Positions 26,009 through 36,749 of a DNA stretch of 48,896 bases are shown here, one piece after another. The stretch comes from an uncultured Pelagibacteraceae bacterium (GTDB lineage: Bacteria; Pseudomonadota; Alphaproteobacteria; Pelagibacterales; Pelagibacteraceae). A program made the position numbers and the translations under genes. Each line of letters begins with the position of its first letter. The first letter of the stretch is position 1. The notes below the pieces were generated by a model. The model was not told the origin of the DNA, ran no database searches, and saw only the letters and a list, made by a program, of their open reading frames with translations. The stretch is taken from the NCBI GenBank assembly GCA_902539035.1, contig CACBHL010000006.1, positions 1 through 48,896 on the forward strand. The letters are read 5' to 3'.

Positions 26009-27202
26009 TTGATCAAAAAAGTAAAAAAAACAAACTCAAAAAATTCACAAATTAATACGGGAGTTTTAGTTCTTGAAAATAAGAGGATTTTTAAAGGGAT
26101 TGGGATTGGCTATCAAGGAGAAGCAACTGGAGAAGTTTGCTTTAATACCTCTTTAACTGGTTACCAGGAAATAATTTCAGATCCTTCTTATGCAGGTCAG
26201 ATTATAAATTTTACATTTCCACATATTGGAAATGTTGGGACTAATAAAGAAGATGTAGAGTCTGATAAAATCTGGACAAGGGGAGTAATCTTTAATTCAG
26301 AAATAACCTCTCCATCAAATTACAGAGCATTTCTACATCTAGATACCTGGCTCAAAAAAAATAAAATTGTGGGAATTACAGGCCTGGATACAAGAAGTTT
26401 AACAAACTTTATTCGTGATAAAGGTGCCCCTAAGGGAACAATTGCTTACTCAAAAAATGGAGAGTTTAATGTTAGCAAATTAACGAATTCTACCATTAAA
26501 TGGAGTGGTTTAAAAAACCTTGATCTTGCAGAAACTGTTACAACATCAAAGAACTATATTTGGAAAGGACTGCAAACTTGGAAAAAAGAAATAGGATATA
26601 AAAAGAATACAAAAAAACTTTTTCATGTAGTTGCAATTGATTACGGAATAAAAAAAAACATTTTGAGATATTTCTCAGATTTCAAATGTAAAGTAACGGT
26701 TGTTTCTTGCAAAACTACTGCAAAAAAAATACTAGATCTTAAACCTCATGGAATATTTTTGTCTAATGGTCCTGGTGATCCAGCAGCGACAGGAAAATAT
26801 GCAATAGAAATACTAAATAAATTAATCAAAAAAAATTTACCTATATTTGGGATTTGTTTAGGTCATCAAATTCTAGCTTTAGCTTTAGGTGGAAAAACAA
26901 AAAAAATGAAGTTGGGACATAGAGGGGCTAATCATCCTGTTAAAAATTTAATACATGATAAAGTTGAAATCACCAGTCAAAATCATGGTTTTGTAGTAGT
27001 TGAAGAAACTTTACCAAAAAAAATTGAAGTCACTCATAAGTCTCTATTTGATAATACCATCGAAGGAATAAGACTTAAAAACAAACCAATATTTTCAGTG
27101 CAATATCATCCAGAGTCAAACCCTGGACCACAGGATAGTGTCTACCTCTTTCAAGAATTTATTAACAATATGAAAAAAAATGCCAAAAAGAAAAGATATT
27201 AA
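26009..27202 (+). CDS. carA: Carbamoyl-phosphate synthase small subunit CarA
   Basis: CarA hydrolyses glutamine and channels ammonia to CarB for carbamoyl phosphate, used in arginine and pyrimidine synthesis. The 397-residue protein has the N-terminal CPSase_sm domain ([35 protein letters not shown]) and a class I glutamine amidotransferase domain with the nucleophile Cys283 in FGICLGHQ and the HPES segment with the catalytic His and Glu. No in-frame ATG exists in the N-terminal half, and an in-frame TAA immediately precedes the TTG at 26009, so TTG is the likely start. E. coli carA is also reported to use TTG. The 3' end overlaps carB by 23 bases. Confidence 0.95.
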   Translation: MIKKVKKTNSKNSQINTGVLVLENKRIFKGIGIGYQGEATGEVCFNTSLTGYQEIISDPSYAGQIINFTFPHIGNVGTNKEDVESDKIWTRGVIFNSEITSPSNYRAFLHLDTWLKKNKIVGITGLDTRSLTNFIRDKGAPKGTIAYSKNGEFNVSKLTNSTIKWSGLKNLDLAETVTTSKNYIWKGLQTWKKEIGYKKNTKKLFHVVAIDYGIKKNILRYFSDFKCKVTVVSCKTTAKKILDLKPHGIFLSNGPGDPAATGKYAIEILNKLIKKNLPIFGICLGHQILALALGGKTKKMKLGHRGANHPVKNLIHDKVEITSQNHGFVVVEETLPKKIEVTHKSLFDNTIEGIRLKNKPIFSVQYHPESNPGPQDSVYLFQEFINNMKKNAKKKRY

Positions 27203-30200
27203 AAAAATATTAGTTGTAGGTGCAGGACCTATTATCATCGGCCAAGCTTGTGAGTTTGATTACTCAGGTACACAGGCTTGCAAGGCGTTAAAAGATGAGG
27301 GCTATAAAGTAATTTTAATTAACTCCAATCCAGCAACTATCATGACCGATCCCGATGTTGCAGACAAAACTTATATAGAGCCCATAACATTAGAAGTTTT
27401 AGAAAAAATACTTGTAAAAGAAAAGCCTGATGCAATTCTTCCAACAATGGGTGGTCAAACTGCACTTAATCTTGCAATGGAGGCTGAAAAAAGAGGAATT
27501 TTAAAAAAATATAAAATTGAACTCATAGGTGCAAACTCTAGGGCAATAGCCAATGCAGAGGATAGGAAGAAATTTAGAAAAAATATGATCGATATAGGTT
27601 TAGATTTACCTAAATCTGAGATTGTAAATAATATCAATCAATCATCAAAAGTATTAAAAAAAATTGGTCTTCCAGCTATTATAAGACCTGCATTTACTCT
27701 TGGAGGTCTTGGTGGTGGTATTGCGAAAAATAAAAAAGACTACTTAAAGATAATTAAAAATGGACTTCACGAATCTCCTGTTAGTCAAGTATTGGTTGAA
27801 GAATGTTTAGAGGGCTGGAAAGAATTTGAGATGGAGGTTGTGAGAGACAAAAAAGATAACTGTATCATTATTTGTTCTATTGAAAATGTAGATCCAATGG
27901 GAATTCATACTGGAGACTCTGTAACTGTTGCCCCAGCACTAACACTTACTGATAAAGAATATCAAGTGATGAGAAATGCTTCCATTGCCTGCTTAAGAAA
28001 AATAGGAGTAGAAACTGGTGGATCCAATGTTCAATTTGCAATCAATCCAAGAAATGGAAGAATGGTTGTGATTGAAATGAACCCAAGAGTTTCAAGATCT
28101 TCGGCACTCGCATCAAAAGCAACTGGTTTTCCAATTGCAAAAGTTGCAGCAAAACTAGCTGTTGGTTATACCTTGGACGAATTAAAAAATGAAATTACAA
28201 AGGTTACTCCAGCATCTTTTGAGCCTAGTATTGATTATGTTGTAACAAAAATTCCAAGATTTACTTTTGAAAAATTTTCAACCTCACCAGCTACTCTAGG
28301 TACCTCAATGAAATCTGTTGGCGAAGCAATGGCAATTGGCAGAAATTTCAAAGAGTCGCTTCAAAAAGCATTGGTTTCACTTGAAACTGGTTTTTCAGGA
28401 TTAGATAGAGTACTAGATCTAAATAAAGAACAAATTAAAAAAAAACTTAAAGAAAATATTCCAAATAAACTTCTTGTTGTTGCTGAAGCAATACGAAAAA
28501 AAGTTAATTTAAAAAGAATATTTGCATTATCTAAAATTGATCCATGGTTTTTAGAACAGATTAAAGAAATTGTAGATACAGAGACTATGATTAAAAAGAA
28601 AGGATTACCAAAGGATTTTGGTGAATTTAATAGAATAAAATCAATTGGCTTTTCTGATAGAAAACTTTCTGAATTATCTAAAACTTCAGAAGAAATTGTT
28701 AGAAGAAAAAGAACAGCACTTAAAATTTTACCAGTTTTCAAAAAAGTTGATACTTGTGCTGCTGAATTCAAATCTTTTACACCTTATATGTATTCGACAT
28801 ATCAAAGAAATTTCTCAATCAATTTAGAGTGTGAAGCAGATCCATCAACTAAGAAAAAAATTATTATTTTAGGAGGTGGTCCTAACAGAATAGGACAAGG
28901 TATAGAATTTGATTATTGTTGTTGTCAAGCAAGTTTTTCTTTAAAAGATGCTGGTTTTGAAACAATCATGGTTAATTGTAATCCTGAAACTGTCTCAACT
29001 GATTATGACACGAGTAACCGACTTTATTTTGAACCTCTAAAAGAAGAATACGTTTTTAACATAATTAAAAAAGAGCAAGAAAAAGGAAATCTTGTTGGAA
29101 TAATTGCACAGTTTGGTGGACAAACACCAATAAAACTTGCAAAATTTTTACATGAACAAAAGCTTCCAATTCTAGGAACACAATATGCTTCAATTGATTT
29201 AGCTGAGGACAGAGATCGATTTAGAAATTTATTAAATAAACTTAAATTAAAACAAGCTCAAAGTGGGATTGCAAAAACATTTAAACAAGCAATACAAATT
29301 TCTGAAAAAATTGGGTTACCCTTAGTGGTAAGACCTTCTTACGTATTAGGTGGAAGAGCAATGGAAATTGTACATGAAAAAAGCCAACTTAAAAATTTTG
29401 TAGAAGAAGCTTTTAAGGCTGCCGAGGATAATCCAATTTTAATTGATAAATTTATTGATCATGCAATGGAGATTGATGTTGATGCCATCTCAGATGGAAA
29501 ACAAGTTCATGTTGCAGGGATTATGCAACATATCGAGGAAGCTGGAATTCACTCTGGGGACTCAGCATGTAGTTTGCCTCCTGTGTCTATAAAACCATTC
29601 TTGATTAAAGAAATTGAAAATCAAACTAAGAAGTTGGCATTAGCTTTAAAAGTTAAGGGTTTCATGAATATTCAGTACGCAATTAAAAATGATGAAATTT
29701 ACGTAATTGAGGTTAATCCTAGAGCAAGTAGAACGGTACCATTTGTATCTAAAGCAAAAGGATTGCCCCTTGCAAAAATCGCATCACGTGTGATGGCTGG
29801 TGAAAAATTATCTAAATTTAATTTAAAAGATAAGTCTAAAGGTATGTATGCAGTTAAAGAAGCTGTGTTCCCTTTTAATAAATTTCCAAATAGCGATCTT
29901 CTTCTTGGTCCTGAAATGAAATCAACAGGTGAAGTAATGGGATTTGATAAAAACTTTGGAATGGCTTTTGCAAAAAGCCAAATAGCCTCTTCTAATTCTT
30001 TACCAAAAGATGGGTTAGCATTTATCTCCTTGAAAGATAGTCATAAAGATGAAGGAATAAGTTTAGCAAAAGAATTGCTTAAATTAAATTTTAGACTTTG
30101 TGCAACTCGAGGAACAGCTGAATATATTAGAAAATATGGGATGAAATGCAGAATTATTAATAAAGTCAGCAGTGGTTCTCCTCATATAGTAGATATACTA

Positions 30201-30404
30201 GACTCTAAAAAAATTGGTCTTGTTATTAATACTGGTGGTGGAAATAGCGAACACAGATTAAATGATGCAATAGCTCTAAGACGAGGAACACTTAAAAATA
30301 AAATCCCTTACTGTACGAATATGTCAACGGCGCTTGCATGTTTAGAGGCAATCAAATCACTTAAAACAAAAAAATTAGAAGTTACTTCTTTGCAGGATAT
30401 TTAA
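27180..30404 (+). CDS. carB: Carbamoyl-phosphate synthase large subunit CarB
   Basis: CarB makes carbamoyl phosphate from bicarbonate, two ATP and the ammonia delivered by CarA. The 1074-residue protein is full length and internally duplicated: two ATP-grasp halves, with [28 protein letters not shown] at the start and [28 protein letters not shown] in the middle (about 560-590), each followed by [18 protein letters not shown] and [19 protein letters not shown] segments. The C-terminal MGS-like allosteric domain (from about 930) shows [15 protein letters not shown]. Its stop overlaps the stop of the convergent autotransporter gene by four bases. Confidence 0.97.
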   Translation: MPKRKDIKKILVVGAGPIIIGQACEFDYSGTQACKALKDEGYKVILINSNPATIMTDPDVADKTYIEPITLEVLEKILVKEKPDAILPTMGGQTALNLAMEAEKRGILKKYKIELIGANSRAIANAEDRKKFRKNMIDIGLDLPKSEIVNNINQSSKVLKKIGLPAIIRPAFTLGGLGGGIAKNKKDYLKIIKNGLHESPVSQVLVEECLEGWKEFEMEVVRDKKDNCIIICSIENVDPMGIHTGDSVTVAPALTLTDKEYQVMRNASIACLRKIGVETGGSNVQFAINPRNGRMVVIEMNPRVSRSSALASKATGFPIAKVAAKLAVGYTLDELKNEITKVTPASFEPSIDYVVTKIPRFTFEKFSTSPATLGTSMKSVGEAMAIGRNFKESLQKALVSLETGFSGLDRVLDLNKEQIKKKLKENIPNKLLVVAEAIRKKVNLKRIFALSKIDPWFLEQIKEIVDTETMIKKKGLPKDFGEFNRIKSIGFSDRKLSELSKTSEEIVRRKRTALKILPVFKKVDTCAAEFKSFTPYMYSTYQRNFSINLECEADPSTKKKIIILGGGPNRIGQGIEFDYCCCQASFSLKDAGFETIMVNCNPETVSTDYDTSNRLYFEPLKEEYVFNIIKKEQEKGNLVGIIAQFGGQTPIKLAKFLHEQKLPILGTQYASIDLAEDRDRFRNLLNKLKLKQAQSGIAKTFKQAIQISEKIGLPLVVRPSYVLGGRAMEIVHEKSQLKNFVEEAFKAAEDNPILIDKFIDHAMEIDVDAISDGKQVHVAGIMQHIEEAGIHSGDSACSLPPVSIKPFLIKEIENQTKKLALALKVKGFMNIQYAIKNDEIYVIEVNPRASRTVPFVSKAKGLPLAKIASRVMAGEKLSKFNLKDKSKGMYAVKEAVFPFNKFPNSDLLLGPEMKSTGEVMGFDKNFGMAFAKSQIASSNSLPKDGLAFISLKDSHKDEGISLAKELLKLNFRLCATRGTAEYIRKYGMKCRIINKVSSGSPHIVDILDSKKIGLVINTGGGNSEHRLNDAIALRRGTLKNKIPYCTNMSTALACLEAIKSLKTKKLEVTSLQDI

Positions 30405-32728
30405 AAAGTTTTTTTGTAACTATAAGATAATAAGCTCGAATTTAAATTATCATCATCATTTTGTGTATGGTAAACTCCAAAATTAGACTCTGAGTTATTT
30501 TGTATATTCTTAAAATTATATCCTAATCCAACAGTTAAAAATGTATCGTCGGTATTATCATCAACAATATTGAAGTTAGAACCAGTATCTTTAATTTTTG
30601 CAATAGAAGTTGTACCATCTAACTTTTCTTCATAACTTCCATAAATTGAAAAACCAAAACTTTGAGTTTTTGTCACTGATTTTAAATTTTTATCCAATGC
30701 AAAACCAATTTCAGGTTTAACAATTAATAAATCATCATTCTTGAGTGACAGAGCTAAATCTCCTCCTGTTTCATCTAGGTCATCTTGTATTGTGAAGCTA
30801 ACATTTGCTGAAAATGATGGAGTAAAAGTAAAATCATTTTTTAATAAATATGACTTTTTAATATCAGCAGTAATATCAAAACCAAGATCGTGTTTTCTAC
30901 TCTTTAAAGACTGAACTGATCCTTCAGTTATTTCTCTTATCATGTTTGCTCTGGTAAAAAAAGTACCAACGTTTAATCCTAAAATAAAATTATCATACTC
31001 TTGATTTTGATAAATCATCGCATGAAATGTATTGCTATCACTTTTTCCAAACCCATCATCAAAATCATTATCTCTTGTGGTAAAACCTAAAGACCAACCT
31101 TGTTGAATTTCAACAGTTAAACTATTTTGATTTCCTATTAATATACCCACAGATGTTGCCTCATAACCGACATCATCGTTAATTTTATCTTGATTGAAAT
31201 TGTCAGCGAATGTTCTAATAACAAAGGTATTATCTTTACTCTTTAAAGAGAATAAATCCTTATTTTTAAAAATATTTGCCATAGATTTATAATCAAAATT
31301 ATTGAATGAATAGATTTGATTTTGATCTTTAGAAAAATTCAAATCATTTAAAGATAGGGAGGCATAATTATTTTTAGTGAGTAAATTAATACTTGGAGAA
31401 GTTAGAGCATTAGAGACTGCTCTTTTAAAACTAGAATGTTTTTGAAAACTTTGACCTGACATCTTTTTAATGTTTATACCCTCAATTTGTAAAGCTGCTT
31501 TTTTAAGTGCTACATCTGATAAACTATCTAGTGCTGATGTTAAATCTGAATTTGTACCATCAGTATTAATTTGCTCTAAAACTGTTAAAATATTTTTATA
31601 AGAATTTTTTGTTACTCTTGCTGTATAACCAGTTCTAATATTAGTTACTTCTAGGTCCCAATTACTTCCATTTTCAATAATTCTATACTTGTAAGTGTCG
31701 TTAAAATTAATCCACGTATTTTCATTTGAGATATTTGATGCACTAATAGCTTGCAATACTGAAGAATAAATAGTTTTTGAAATATCTGAATTACTATCTA
31801 ATCCAAAAGTTAAAGACCCCGTCTCTGAAGAAAAGGTTATTTTTCCAAAATCACTAGTAGAGTTTATTTTTGCTTTATAATTAGTCGGTAACACTCCATT
31901 GTATGTCAAAGTATCTGTGCCACCTTGGTCATTTGTTAATGTAGAGATTGTACCTGTATTATTAATATCATAAGTAGCTCCATTAATTGTACCTGTATTT
32001 GTAATGACTGCATTAGTTCCTTCATTTAAAATAGCATCAGTGCTACCACTTTGCGTAATAGTTCCTGTGTTAATTAGAGTTTGTCCATCTGCGCTAGAAT
32101 CATATTCAATTGCTTTTTGAGATGTACCATTACCACCTATAGTGAATGTTCCATTATTCGTTACGGTTGTGTTATCACTTGAAATCATACCCCCAGGGTT
32201 ATTATCAAGACCTATTACCGTAATCGATGCACCACTAGAATTAGTAAAACTTTGTCCAGACCCTACATTAAATCTAAATGCACCATTATTTTTATTTCCA
32301 CCCGAAGCCCCATAGTCTAGGTTTATTGTACCGTTATTAATACTTTCACCATTATCACCTGAGTCGTGAAAGGCGCTTTGATATCCGTAACGATGTTGTG
32401 CGTTACTTTCAATTGTTCCGTTATTAACCATAGTTGTATCATCGAAACCATTATAAAAAGCTCTTACATTTCGATATCTAAGAGATATTGTTCCATTATT
32501 TGTATATGTGGCACTATCAGCAGCACCAGATGAGTTACTAGCATTACCTGGGTGACCAAAAAAACAATAAGAGTCTGTCCAACTTATAGTTACAGTACCA
32601 TTATTTGTTAAAGAACCACAGTTTACTGCGGCTTTGACATTAAATTGAAATAAAAAAAATAATAACAAAGAAAGGATTATTATTTTAAAAATTTTTATAT
32701 TTTTGTTTAATAAACTAATTGAATTCAT
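30401..32728 (-). CDS. Autotransporter-type outer-membrane protein with NNGT repeats
   Basis: This 775-residue protein has a signal peptide (about 1-33, hydrophobic, ending VKAA). The passenger (about 35-290) carries about nine degenerate repeats with an N-(N/T)-G-(T/A) core, such as [29 protein letters not shown] and [10 protein letters not shown], spaced 20-35 residues, as expected for a right-handed beta-helix. A linker and helical region (about 380-450) leads to a C-terminal beta-barrel (about 500-775) with alternating strands and a final Phe. This is the type V secretion layout. Only two cysteines, both near the mature N-terminus, were noted. The ligand or role is unknown. It lies alone between carB and the ATP-grasp gene. 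Confidence 0.82.
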   Translation of the reverse strand: MNSISLLNKNIKIFKIIILSLLLFFLFQFNVKAAVNCGSLTNNGTVTISWTDSYCFFGHPGNASNSSGAADSATYTNNGTISLRYRNVRAFYNGFDDTTMVNNGTIESNAQHRYGYQSAFHDSGDNGESINNGTINLDYGASGGNKNNGAFRFNVGSGQSFTNSSGASITVIGLDNNPGGMISSDNTTVTNNGTFTIGGNGTSQKAIEYDSSADGQTLINTGTITQSGSTDAILNEGTNAVITNTGTINGATYDINNTGTISTLTNDQGGTDTLTYNGVLPTNYKAKINSTSDFGKITFSSETGSLTFGLDSNSDISKTIYSSVLQAISASNISNENTWINFNDTYKYRIIENGSNWDLEVTNIRTGYTARVTKNSYKNILTVLEQINTDGTNSDLTSALDSLSDVALKKAALQIEGINIKKMSGQSFQKHSSFKRAVSNALTSPSINLLTKNNYASLSLNDLNFSKDQNQIYSFNNFDYKSMANIFKNKDLFSLKSKDNTFVIRTFADNFNQDKINDDVGYEATSVGILIGNQNSLTVEIQQGWSLGFTTRDNDFDDGFGKSDSNTFHAMIYQNQEYDNFILGLNVGTFFTRANMIREITEGSVQSLKSRKHDLGFDITADIKKSYLLKNDFTFTPSFSANVSFTIQDDLDETGGDLALSLKNDDLLIVKPEIGFALDKNLKSVTKTQSFGFSIYGSYEEKLDGTTSIAKIKDTGSNFNIVDDNTDDTFLTVGLGYNFKNIQNNSESNFGVYHTQNDDDNLNSSLLSYSYKKTF

Positions 32729-32834
32729 CTCGAGGTGATTTTAGAACACTTATAATTTTGAATATCTATTAGTTTATTCAAAGATTCTGCGACATAAAAG
32801 TTAAACTTAAATCAATTGTAAGTAGTAATAAATT

Positions 32835-34280
32835 TTATACATCAACTATTAAAGTGTCTTTAGATCCTCCACCTTGAGAACTATTCACAATTGTACTCCC
32901 TTTTCTAAGTGCAACTCTCGTTAATCCTCCTGTGCTCACATAAGTAGTTTTTCCACTTAGAACAAACGGCCTTAAATCAAGATGTCTAGGCTCAATATCA
33001 TTTTCGGTGATTGTTGGTGCTGTTGAGAGAGTTTCAAGTGGTTGTGCAATATACTCTCTTGGGTTTTTTTTAATTTTGGCAATTACTTCATCTCTTTCTT
33101 TTTTATCTGCTTTAGGGCCTATCATTATTCCATAACCACCTGAGGCATTAGCAGGTTTCACAACTAATTTAGAAATATTTTCAATTACATAGTTTCTTTC
33201 ATTTTTATTGTGACATAAGTAGGTTTCTACCTGGTTCAAGATTGGCTGTTCACCAAGGTAATAAACAATCATTTTATTAACATAAGAGTAAACTACTTTG
33301 TCATCAGCTACTCCAGTGCCTATAGCGTTAATTATACCAACATTTCCTTTACGCCAGCTCTTAAATAATCCTGGAACTCCTATCAGTGAACCTTTGAAAA
33401 ATACCTTGGGATCTAAAAAATTATCATCAAGACGTCTGTATATGCAGTCAACCTTAAGAGGGCCTTTAACAGTTTTCATGTAAACAATATCGTTCTCAAC
33501 GAATAAATCTTTTCCTTCTACTAATGCAATACCCATCTGCCCAGCCAAAAAAGAGTGCTCAAAGTAGGCTGAGTTATATATACCTGGAGTTAAAACTACC
33601 ATATGTGGGTTTGCAGTTTTCTTTGGAATACATTCGACCATACAATTGAATAATTTGTTTGTGTATTGATGAATTGATGCAACTTTATATCTTGTAAATA
33701 ATTCAGGAAATACATCTCTCATTACCATTCTATTTTCGAGCATGTAAGATACACCTGAAGGTACTCTTAGATTGTCTTCTAAAACTAAATAATCACCATT
33801 AGTATTTCTTATTAAATCAACACCAGAAATATTTGACCAAGCTTTGTATTTAGGAGAAAAATCCTCACATTCTTTCACATAAAAGGGAGAATTAAAAATA
33901 ATTTCTTTTGGTACAACTTTATCTTTGAATATTTTTTTTTGATTATAAACATCGTCAATAAATAAATTTAAAGCTTTTACTCGCTGCTTTAGACCTTTTG
34001 AAACTTTGTTCCATTGTGTTTTAGGAATTATTCTTGGAATTATATCAAGTGGCCACTTCTTTTCTTCTGCTCTATTGTTAGCAGCATAAACTCTAAAGTT
34101 AATACCTCTGGCACTAATAGTACTTTGACAATTTTTTTCAATTTCTTGAAGCTTTTTTTTGCCGTATCTCTCTAGAATGGATGAAATTATTGTTGCATGC
34201 TTTCGAAGTTTGTTATCTTTAGTAAAATAACCATCGTAAGCATGACTTGAATTATAGTTTTTCCAAAGCTTTGAGACCAT
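32835..34280 (-). CDS. Circularly permuted ATP-grasp protein (type 2, DUF404/DUF407)
   Basis: The 481-residue protein matches the circularly permuted ATP-grasp family: the N-terminal HATIISSILERYGKKKLQEIEKNCQSTI region, GINFRVYA, PLDIIPRIIP, WSNISGVDLIRNTNGDYLVLEDNLRVPSGVSYMLENR (about 148-184, with the LEDN metal-binding pair), NAIGTGVADDK, VVKPANASGGYGIMIGP (the glycine-rich ATP loop, about 375-390) and a final DLRPFVLSGK... GGLTRVA segment. Family members are predicted amide-bond ligases, often encoded with an alpha-E domain protein, a transglutaminase-like protein and the Anbu protease. Here Anbu is divergent 113 bases away and the other two partners are absent from the window. Substrate unknown. 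Confidence 0.88.
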   Translation of the reverse strand: MVSKLWKNYNSSHAYDGYFTKDNKLRKHATIISSILERYGKKKLQEIEKNCQSTISARGINFRVYAANNRAEEKKWPLDIIPRIIPKTQWNKVSKGLKQRVKALNLFIDDVYNQKKIFKDKVVPKEIIFNSPFYVKECEDFSPKYKAWSNISGVDLIRNTNGDYLVLEDNLRVPSGVSYMLENRMVMRDVFPELFTRYKVASIHQYTNKLFNCMVECIPKKTANPHMVVLTPGIYNSAYFEHSFLAGQMGIALVEGKDLFVENDIVYMKTVKGPLKVDCIYRRLDDNFLDPKVFFKGSLIGVPGLFKSWRKGNVGIINAIGTGVADDKVVYSYVNKMIVYYLGEQPILNQVETYLCHNKNERNYVIENISKLVVKPANASGGYGIMIGPKADKKERDEVIAKIKKNPREYIAQPLETLSTAPTITENDIEPRHLDLRPFVLSGKTTYVSTGGLTRVALRKGSTIVNSSQGGGSKDTLIVDV

Positions 34281-34343
34281 AACGGCTCAGTGTTTAATAC
34301 TTGAATAAAATAAGCAAATGCATATTAGATATATCTGTTATGC

Positions 34344-34373
34344 TTTTAATTGATTATGAAAAAATGTTATAAT
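34344..34373 (+). promoter_or_regulatory. Extended -10 promoter of the Anbu gene
   Basis: A perfect TATAAT (34368-34373) is preceded by TG one base upstream (TGTTATAAT), the extended -10 form, with a weak TTTTAA (34344-34349) 18 bases upstream. The Anbu ATG at 34394 has the strong ribosome site AAGGTGAG immediately before it, which is unusual in this window. Confidence 0.55.
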
Positions 34374-34393
34374 TAACTAATTATTAAGGTGAG

Positions 34394-35119
34394 ATGACTT
34401 ACTGTATAGGTATTAAAACAAATGACGGTCTTGTTTTTGCTTCAGACTCAAGAACAAATGCTGGTTTAGATAATGTAAATATTTATTCTAAAATGATGAC
34501 TCACGACGTAGGTGATCGAACTATTGTAATTGTAACATCAGGAAATTTAGGAACATCTCAAGCAGTTTTTAAATCAATTGAAAAAGATCTAAAAAGTTCA
34601 TCTGGTATAATGAATTTAAATACTTGTAGTGATTTTGAACAAATAGCATCGTATGTTGGTTCACTAAATATTGAACACTCAGCGCCTCAAGGAATAAATA
34701 CTGATAATGTTTTGTTAGGTTCTACTTTTATAGTTGGAGGACAGATAAAAGGCCAGCAACATGAATTATATTTAGTTTATCCTCAAGGTAATTATATAAG
34801 ACCAGCAGATAGTAAACCATACCTTGTAATTGGAGAAGTAAAATATGGAAAACCAATTCTTGATAGAGTTATAAAACCAACTGTTTCAATTGGTGATGCA
34901 TCACGATGCGCTCTGATTTCAATGGATTCTACATTAAAAAGTGATCTTACTGTTGGACCTCCAATTGATTTTGCAGTTCTTAAAAAAGACGCTGATAATC
35001 TATCTACTCTTGAATGTTTAAATGTTACAGACGAGAATTATGCAAAGGTTTGTAATCAATGGTCAGAGGGAATTTTTAAAGTTTTTGACTCTTTTCCAAG
35101 GTTTGATTGGGAAAAATAA
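34394..35119 (+). CDS. Anbu proteasome-like peptidase
   Basis: This 241-residue protein belongs to the Anbu (ancestral beta subunit) branch of the Ntn-hydrolase superfamily, related to HslV and 20S beta subunits. The start MTYCIGIKTNDGLVFASDSRTNAG places Thr2 as the nucleophile after Met removal, with Asp18 and Lys33 completing the proteasome-type catalytic set, and a GDRTIVIVTSGNLGTSQ segment follows. Anbu forms open-ring helical assemblies in studied species; its substrate is not known. It diverges from the circularly permuted ATP-grasp gene, its usual genomic companion. The strong ribosome site and extended -10 promoter suggest substantial expression. Confidence 0.9.
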   Translation: MTYCIGIKTNDGLVFASDSRTNAGLDNVNIYSKMMTHDVGDRTIVIVTSGNLGTSQAVFKSIEKDLKSSSGIMNLNTCSDFEQIASYVGSLNIEHSAPQGINTDNVLLGSTFIVGGQIKGQQHELYLVYPQGNYIRPADSKPYLVIGEVKYGKPILDRVIKPTVSIGDASRCALISMDSTLKSDLTVGPPIDFAVLKKDADNLSTLECLNVTDENYAKVCNQWSEGIFKVFDSFPRFDWEK

Positions 35120-35121
35120 AA

Positions 35122-35784
35122 TTATTCAACTTTCCAATCAGTTTCAAATGTCACATAGTTTACTTGCAAACATCTTCTCTCTTTTAAAATTTTCTTTTTT
35201 TCCATTCCATGCCAGGTGTTTGGACCACTAGTAAAAAGATAACCATAATTATTTTTATAAGGTAAAGTTTTAACTTTCTCTAACTTTTCGTTATAAAAAT
35301 CTGTACCTAGATCCTCGGACTCATTGGTATTATTGACAAATATCAATCCTGACATTAATTTTTCTTTAATATCGCAATGAGGTTTTAACCAAAATCCCTC
35401 TCTGTCACAAATAACTTCAACTCTTACATATGAATTTGATAAGTCCCTACCAATCATTTCAGAAACTGTTTTATGTGTTTCTTTAGATTGCAATTCATTA
35501 ATAAATTTAACAAGATGTGGAAACTGTGTAGCATTTTCTTTAGATACAAAACATCTAAATTTTATTGCCTTACCTCCTGAGGCAATACCCTCTCGGAATT
35601 CTGCACCACCACCATCAATTGCTCTTGTACCATCATATGACAGATTAAGTTTAGTTAAATCTGGAATATCTGCTTTAATTATTTCTTCAATTGAACCTTC
35701 GCTTAGCGCATCACTATATTCCCAATGATCGAAAGGAATTTCATGTTTTGTTGAATTATTTTTTATAGAATTTAAAAATGACAT
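35122..35784 (-). CDS. 2-oxoglutarate/Fe(II) oxygenase-like protein (putative)
   Basis: I recognise no named family member for this 220-residue protein. The C-terminal half looks like a double-stranded beta-helix iron oxygenase: FWLKPHCD gives His136 and Asp138 of an HxD motif, TWHGMEKK gives the distal His192, and KERRCLQVNY supplies Arg203 or Arg204 for 2-oxoglutarate. The strands around them (VRVEVICD, MSGLIFVN, YGYLFTSG) have suitable spacing. No signal peptide is present. It shares one base (TAATG) with the upstream ELM1-like gene, so the two are co-translated and may modify the same molecule. It converges with Anbu, three bases apart. The substrate cannot be inferred. Confidence 0.6.
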   Translation of the reverse strand: MSFLNSIKNNSTKHEIPFDHWEYSDALSEGSIEEIIKADIPDLTKLNLSYDGTRAIDGGGAEFREGIASGGKAIKFRCFVSKENATQFPHLVKFINELQSKETHKTVSEMIGRDLSNSYVRVEVICDREGFWLKPHCDIKEKLMSGLIFVNNTNESEDLGTDFYNEKLEKVKTLPYKNNYGYLFTSGPNTWHGMEKKKILKERRCLQVNYVTFETDWKVE

Positions 35785-36728
35785 TAAGATTGAATTTTTT
35801 CTCTTATAAGTTTTGCTACTCTATTAGTTTCAGTTAACTTTTCATAGTTCCAAATTTCAACTTCTTCTCCCAAGTTTCTTGTTATATTTAACTCTCTAAA
35901 TAAATTTCGAAATCTTTGAAATCTTTTATCGTTTTTTTTTGGTAAAATATTAGCAATATATATTGGTTTACCAGTCAAAGCAGCTTCAGAAATCATTGAG
36001 CTTGAATCGCAAGTAACTACTATATTTTCTGATATTGCAAGTGCAGACAAGTATGCTTTTTTATCTACATCCATTATTATAGTGTGATTTTTACCAAAAA
36101 ATTCCTTAGCATAATGGATTGTGCTTAATGGTGTTCTCATTGAAGGAATAACTACAAGTTGGAAATCGTGTTTTTTTAATAATTTATAAAACATTGAAAA
36201 AATATGCTTCATATTTTTTGTTGAATAATCATAATATTTTGTTGGTCCTCCCAAAATTAAGGCCCATACTTTTCTGTCATCTTTTTTAATAAAAGAGTTT
36301 AAATATTCTTTATTCTCTAAAATTTCTTCCTCTGTTAGGTAATGAATTGCACCTTTTGTACTGATTACATTATCGCCTTTTATTGCATCGTGCTCTGGTG
36401 CAACAATAAAATCAAAATGCTTAAAGTCAACTTTTGGATTTTGAATATGAATATTGAAAATTTTTTTATTAGAAATACTTTTTAAGTGAATTGAAGGAAT
36501 AACACTTTTTCTTCCACACGAAATTATTAAATCAAAATCTGTTTGATCTATTTTTTTATAAACTGTTTGTGAAATTGGAGAGAATCTTGGTGGGATAATC
36601 TTCCAAATATTATTTGTTTCAACCTTGCAGTGAATAAAATCAATATCAAGTGCTTTAGCCAAACCTTCTACTTGGCTGATCATTCCATGCATACCTTGTG
36701 TTAATAATAAACCTTTTAATTTAGACAT
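35784..36728 (-). CDS. ELM1-like protein, putative GT-B glycosyltransferase
   Basis: This 314-residue protein matches the ELM1 (DUF1022) family, named after the plant mitochondrial fission factor and common in alphaproteobacteria. Features are LLLTQGMHGMISQVEGLAKAL at the start, PRFSP, DLIISCGRKSVIPSIHLKS, NIHIQNPKVDFKHFDFIVAPEHD (about 93-115), ALILGGPTKYYDY, and a GT-B-like C-terminal SENIVVTCDSSSMISEAALTGKPIYI (about 233-258). The last segment resembles a nucleotide-sugar binding region, so a glycosyltransferase role is likely but unproved. The gene is divergent from trxB with a 21-base gap and is followed by the oxygenase-like gene. Confidence 0.82.
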   Translation of the reverse strand: MSKLKGLLLTQGMHGMISQVEGLAKALDIDFIHCKVETNNIWKIIPPRFSPISQTVYKKIDQTDFDLIISCGRKSVIPSIHLKSISNKKIFNIHIQNPKVDFKHFDFIVAPEHDAIKGDNVISTKGAIHYLTEEEILENKEYLNSFIKKDDRKVWALILGGPTKYYDYSTKNMKHIFSMFYKLLKKHDFQLVVIPSMRTPLSTIHYAKEFFGKNHTIIMDVDKKAYLSALAISENIVVTCDSSSMISEAALTGKPIYIANILPKKNDKRFQRFRNLFRELNITRNLGEEVEIWNYEKLTETNRVAKLIREKIQS

Positions 36729-36749
36729 TTATCACTATATAGCTTTCAT

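Noticed and set aside
28361..28771. 136-residue minus-strand open frame inside carB
   Set aside because: Antisense shadow; carB is full length and uninterrupted on the plus strand.
30401..32728. NNGT repeats as a tandem DNA repeat
   Set aside because: The similarity is at protein level only; spacing and codons vary, so it is a degenerate beta-helix repeat and not a nucleotide tandem repeat.
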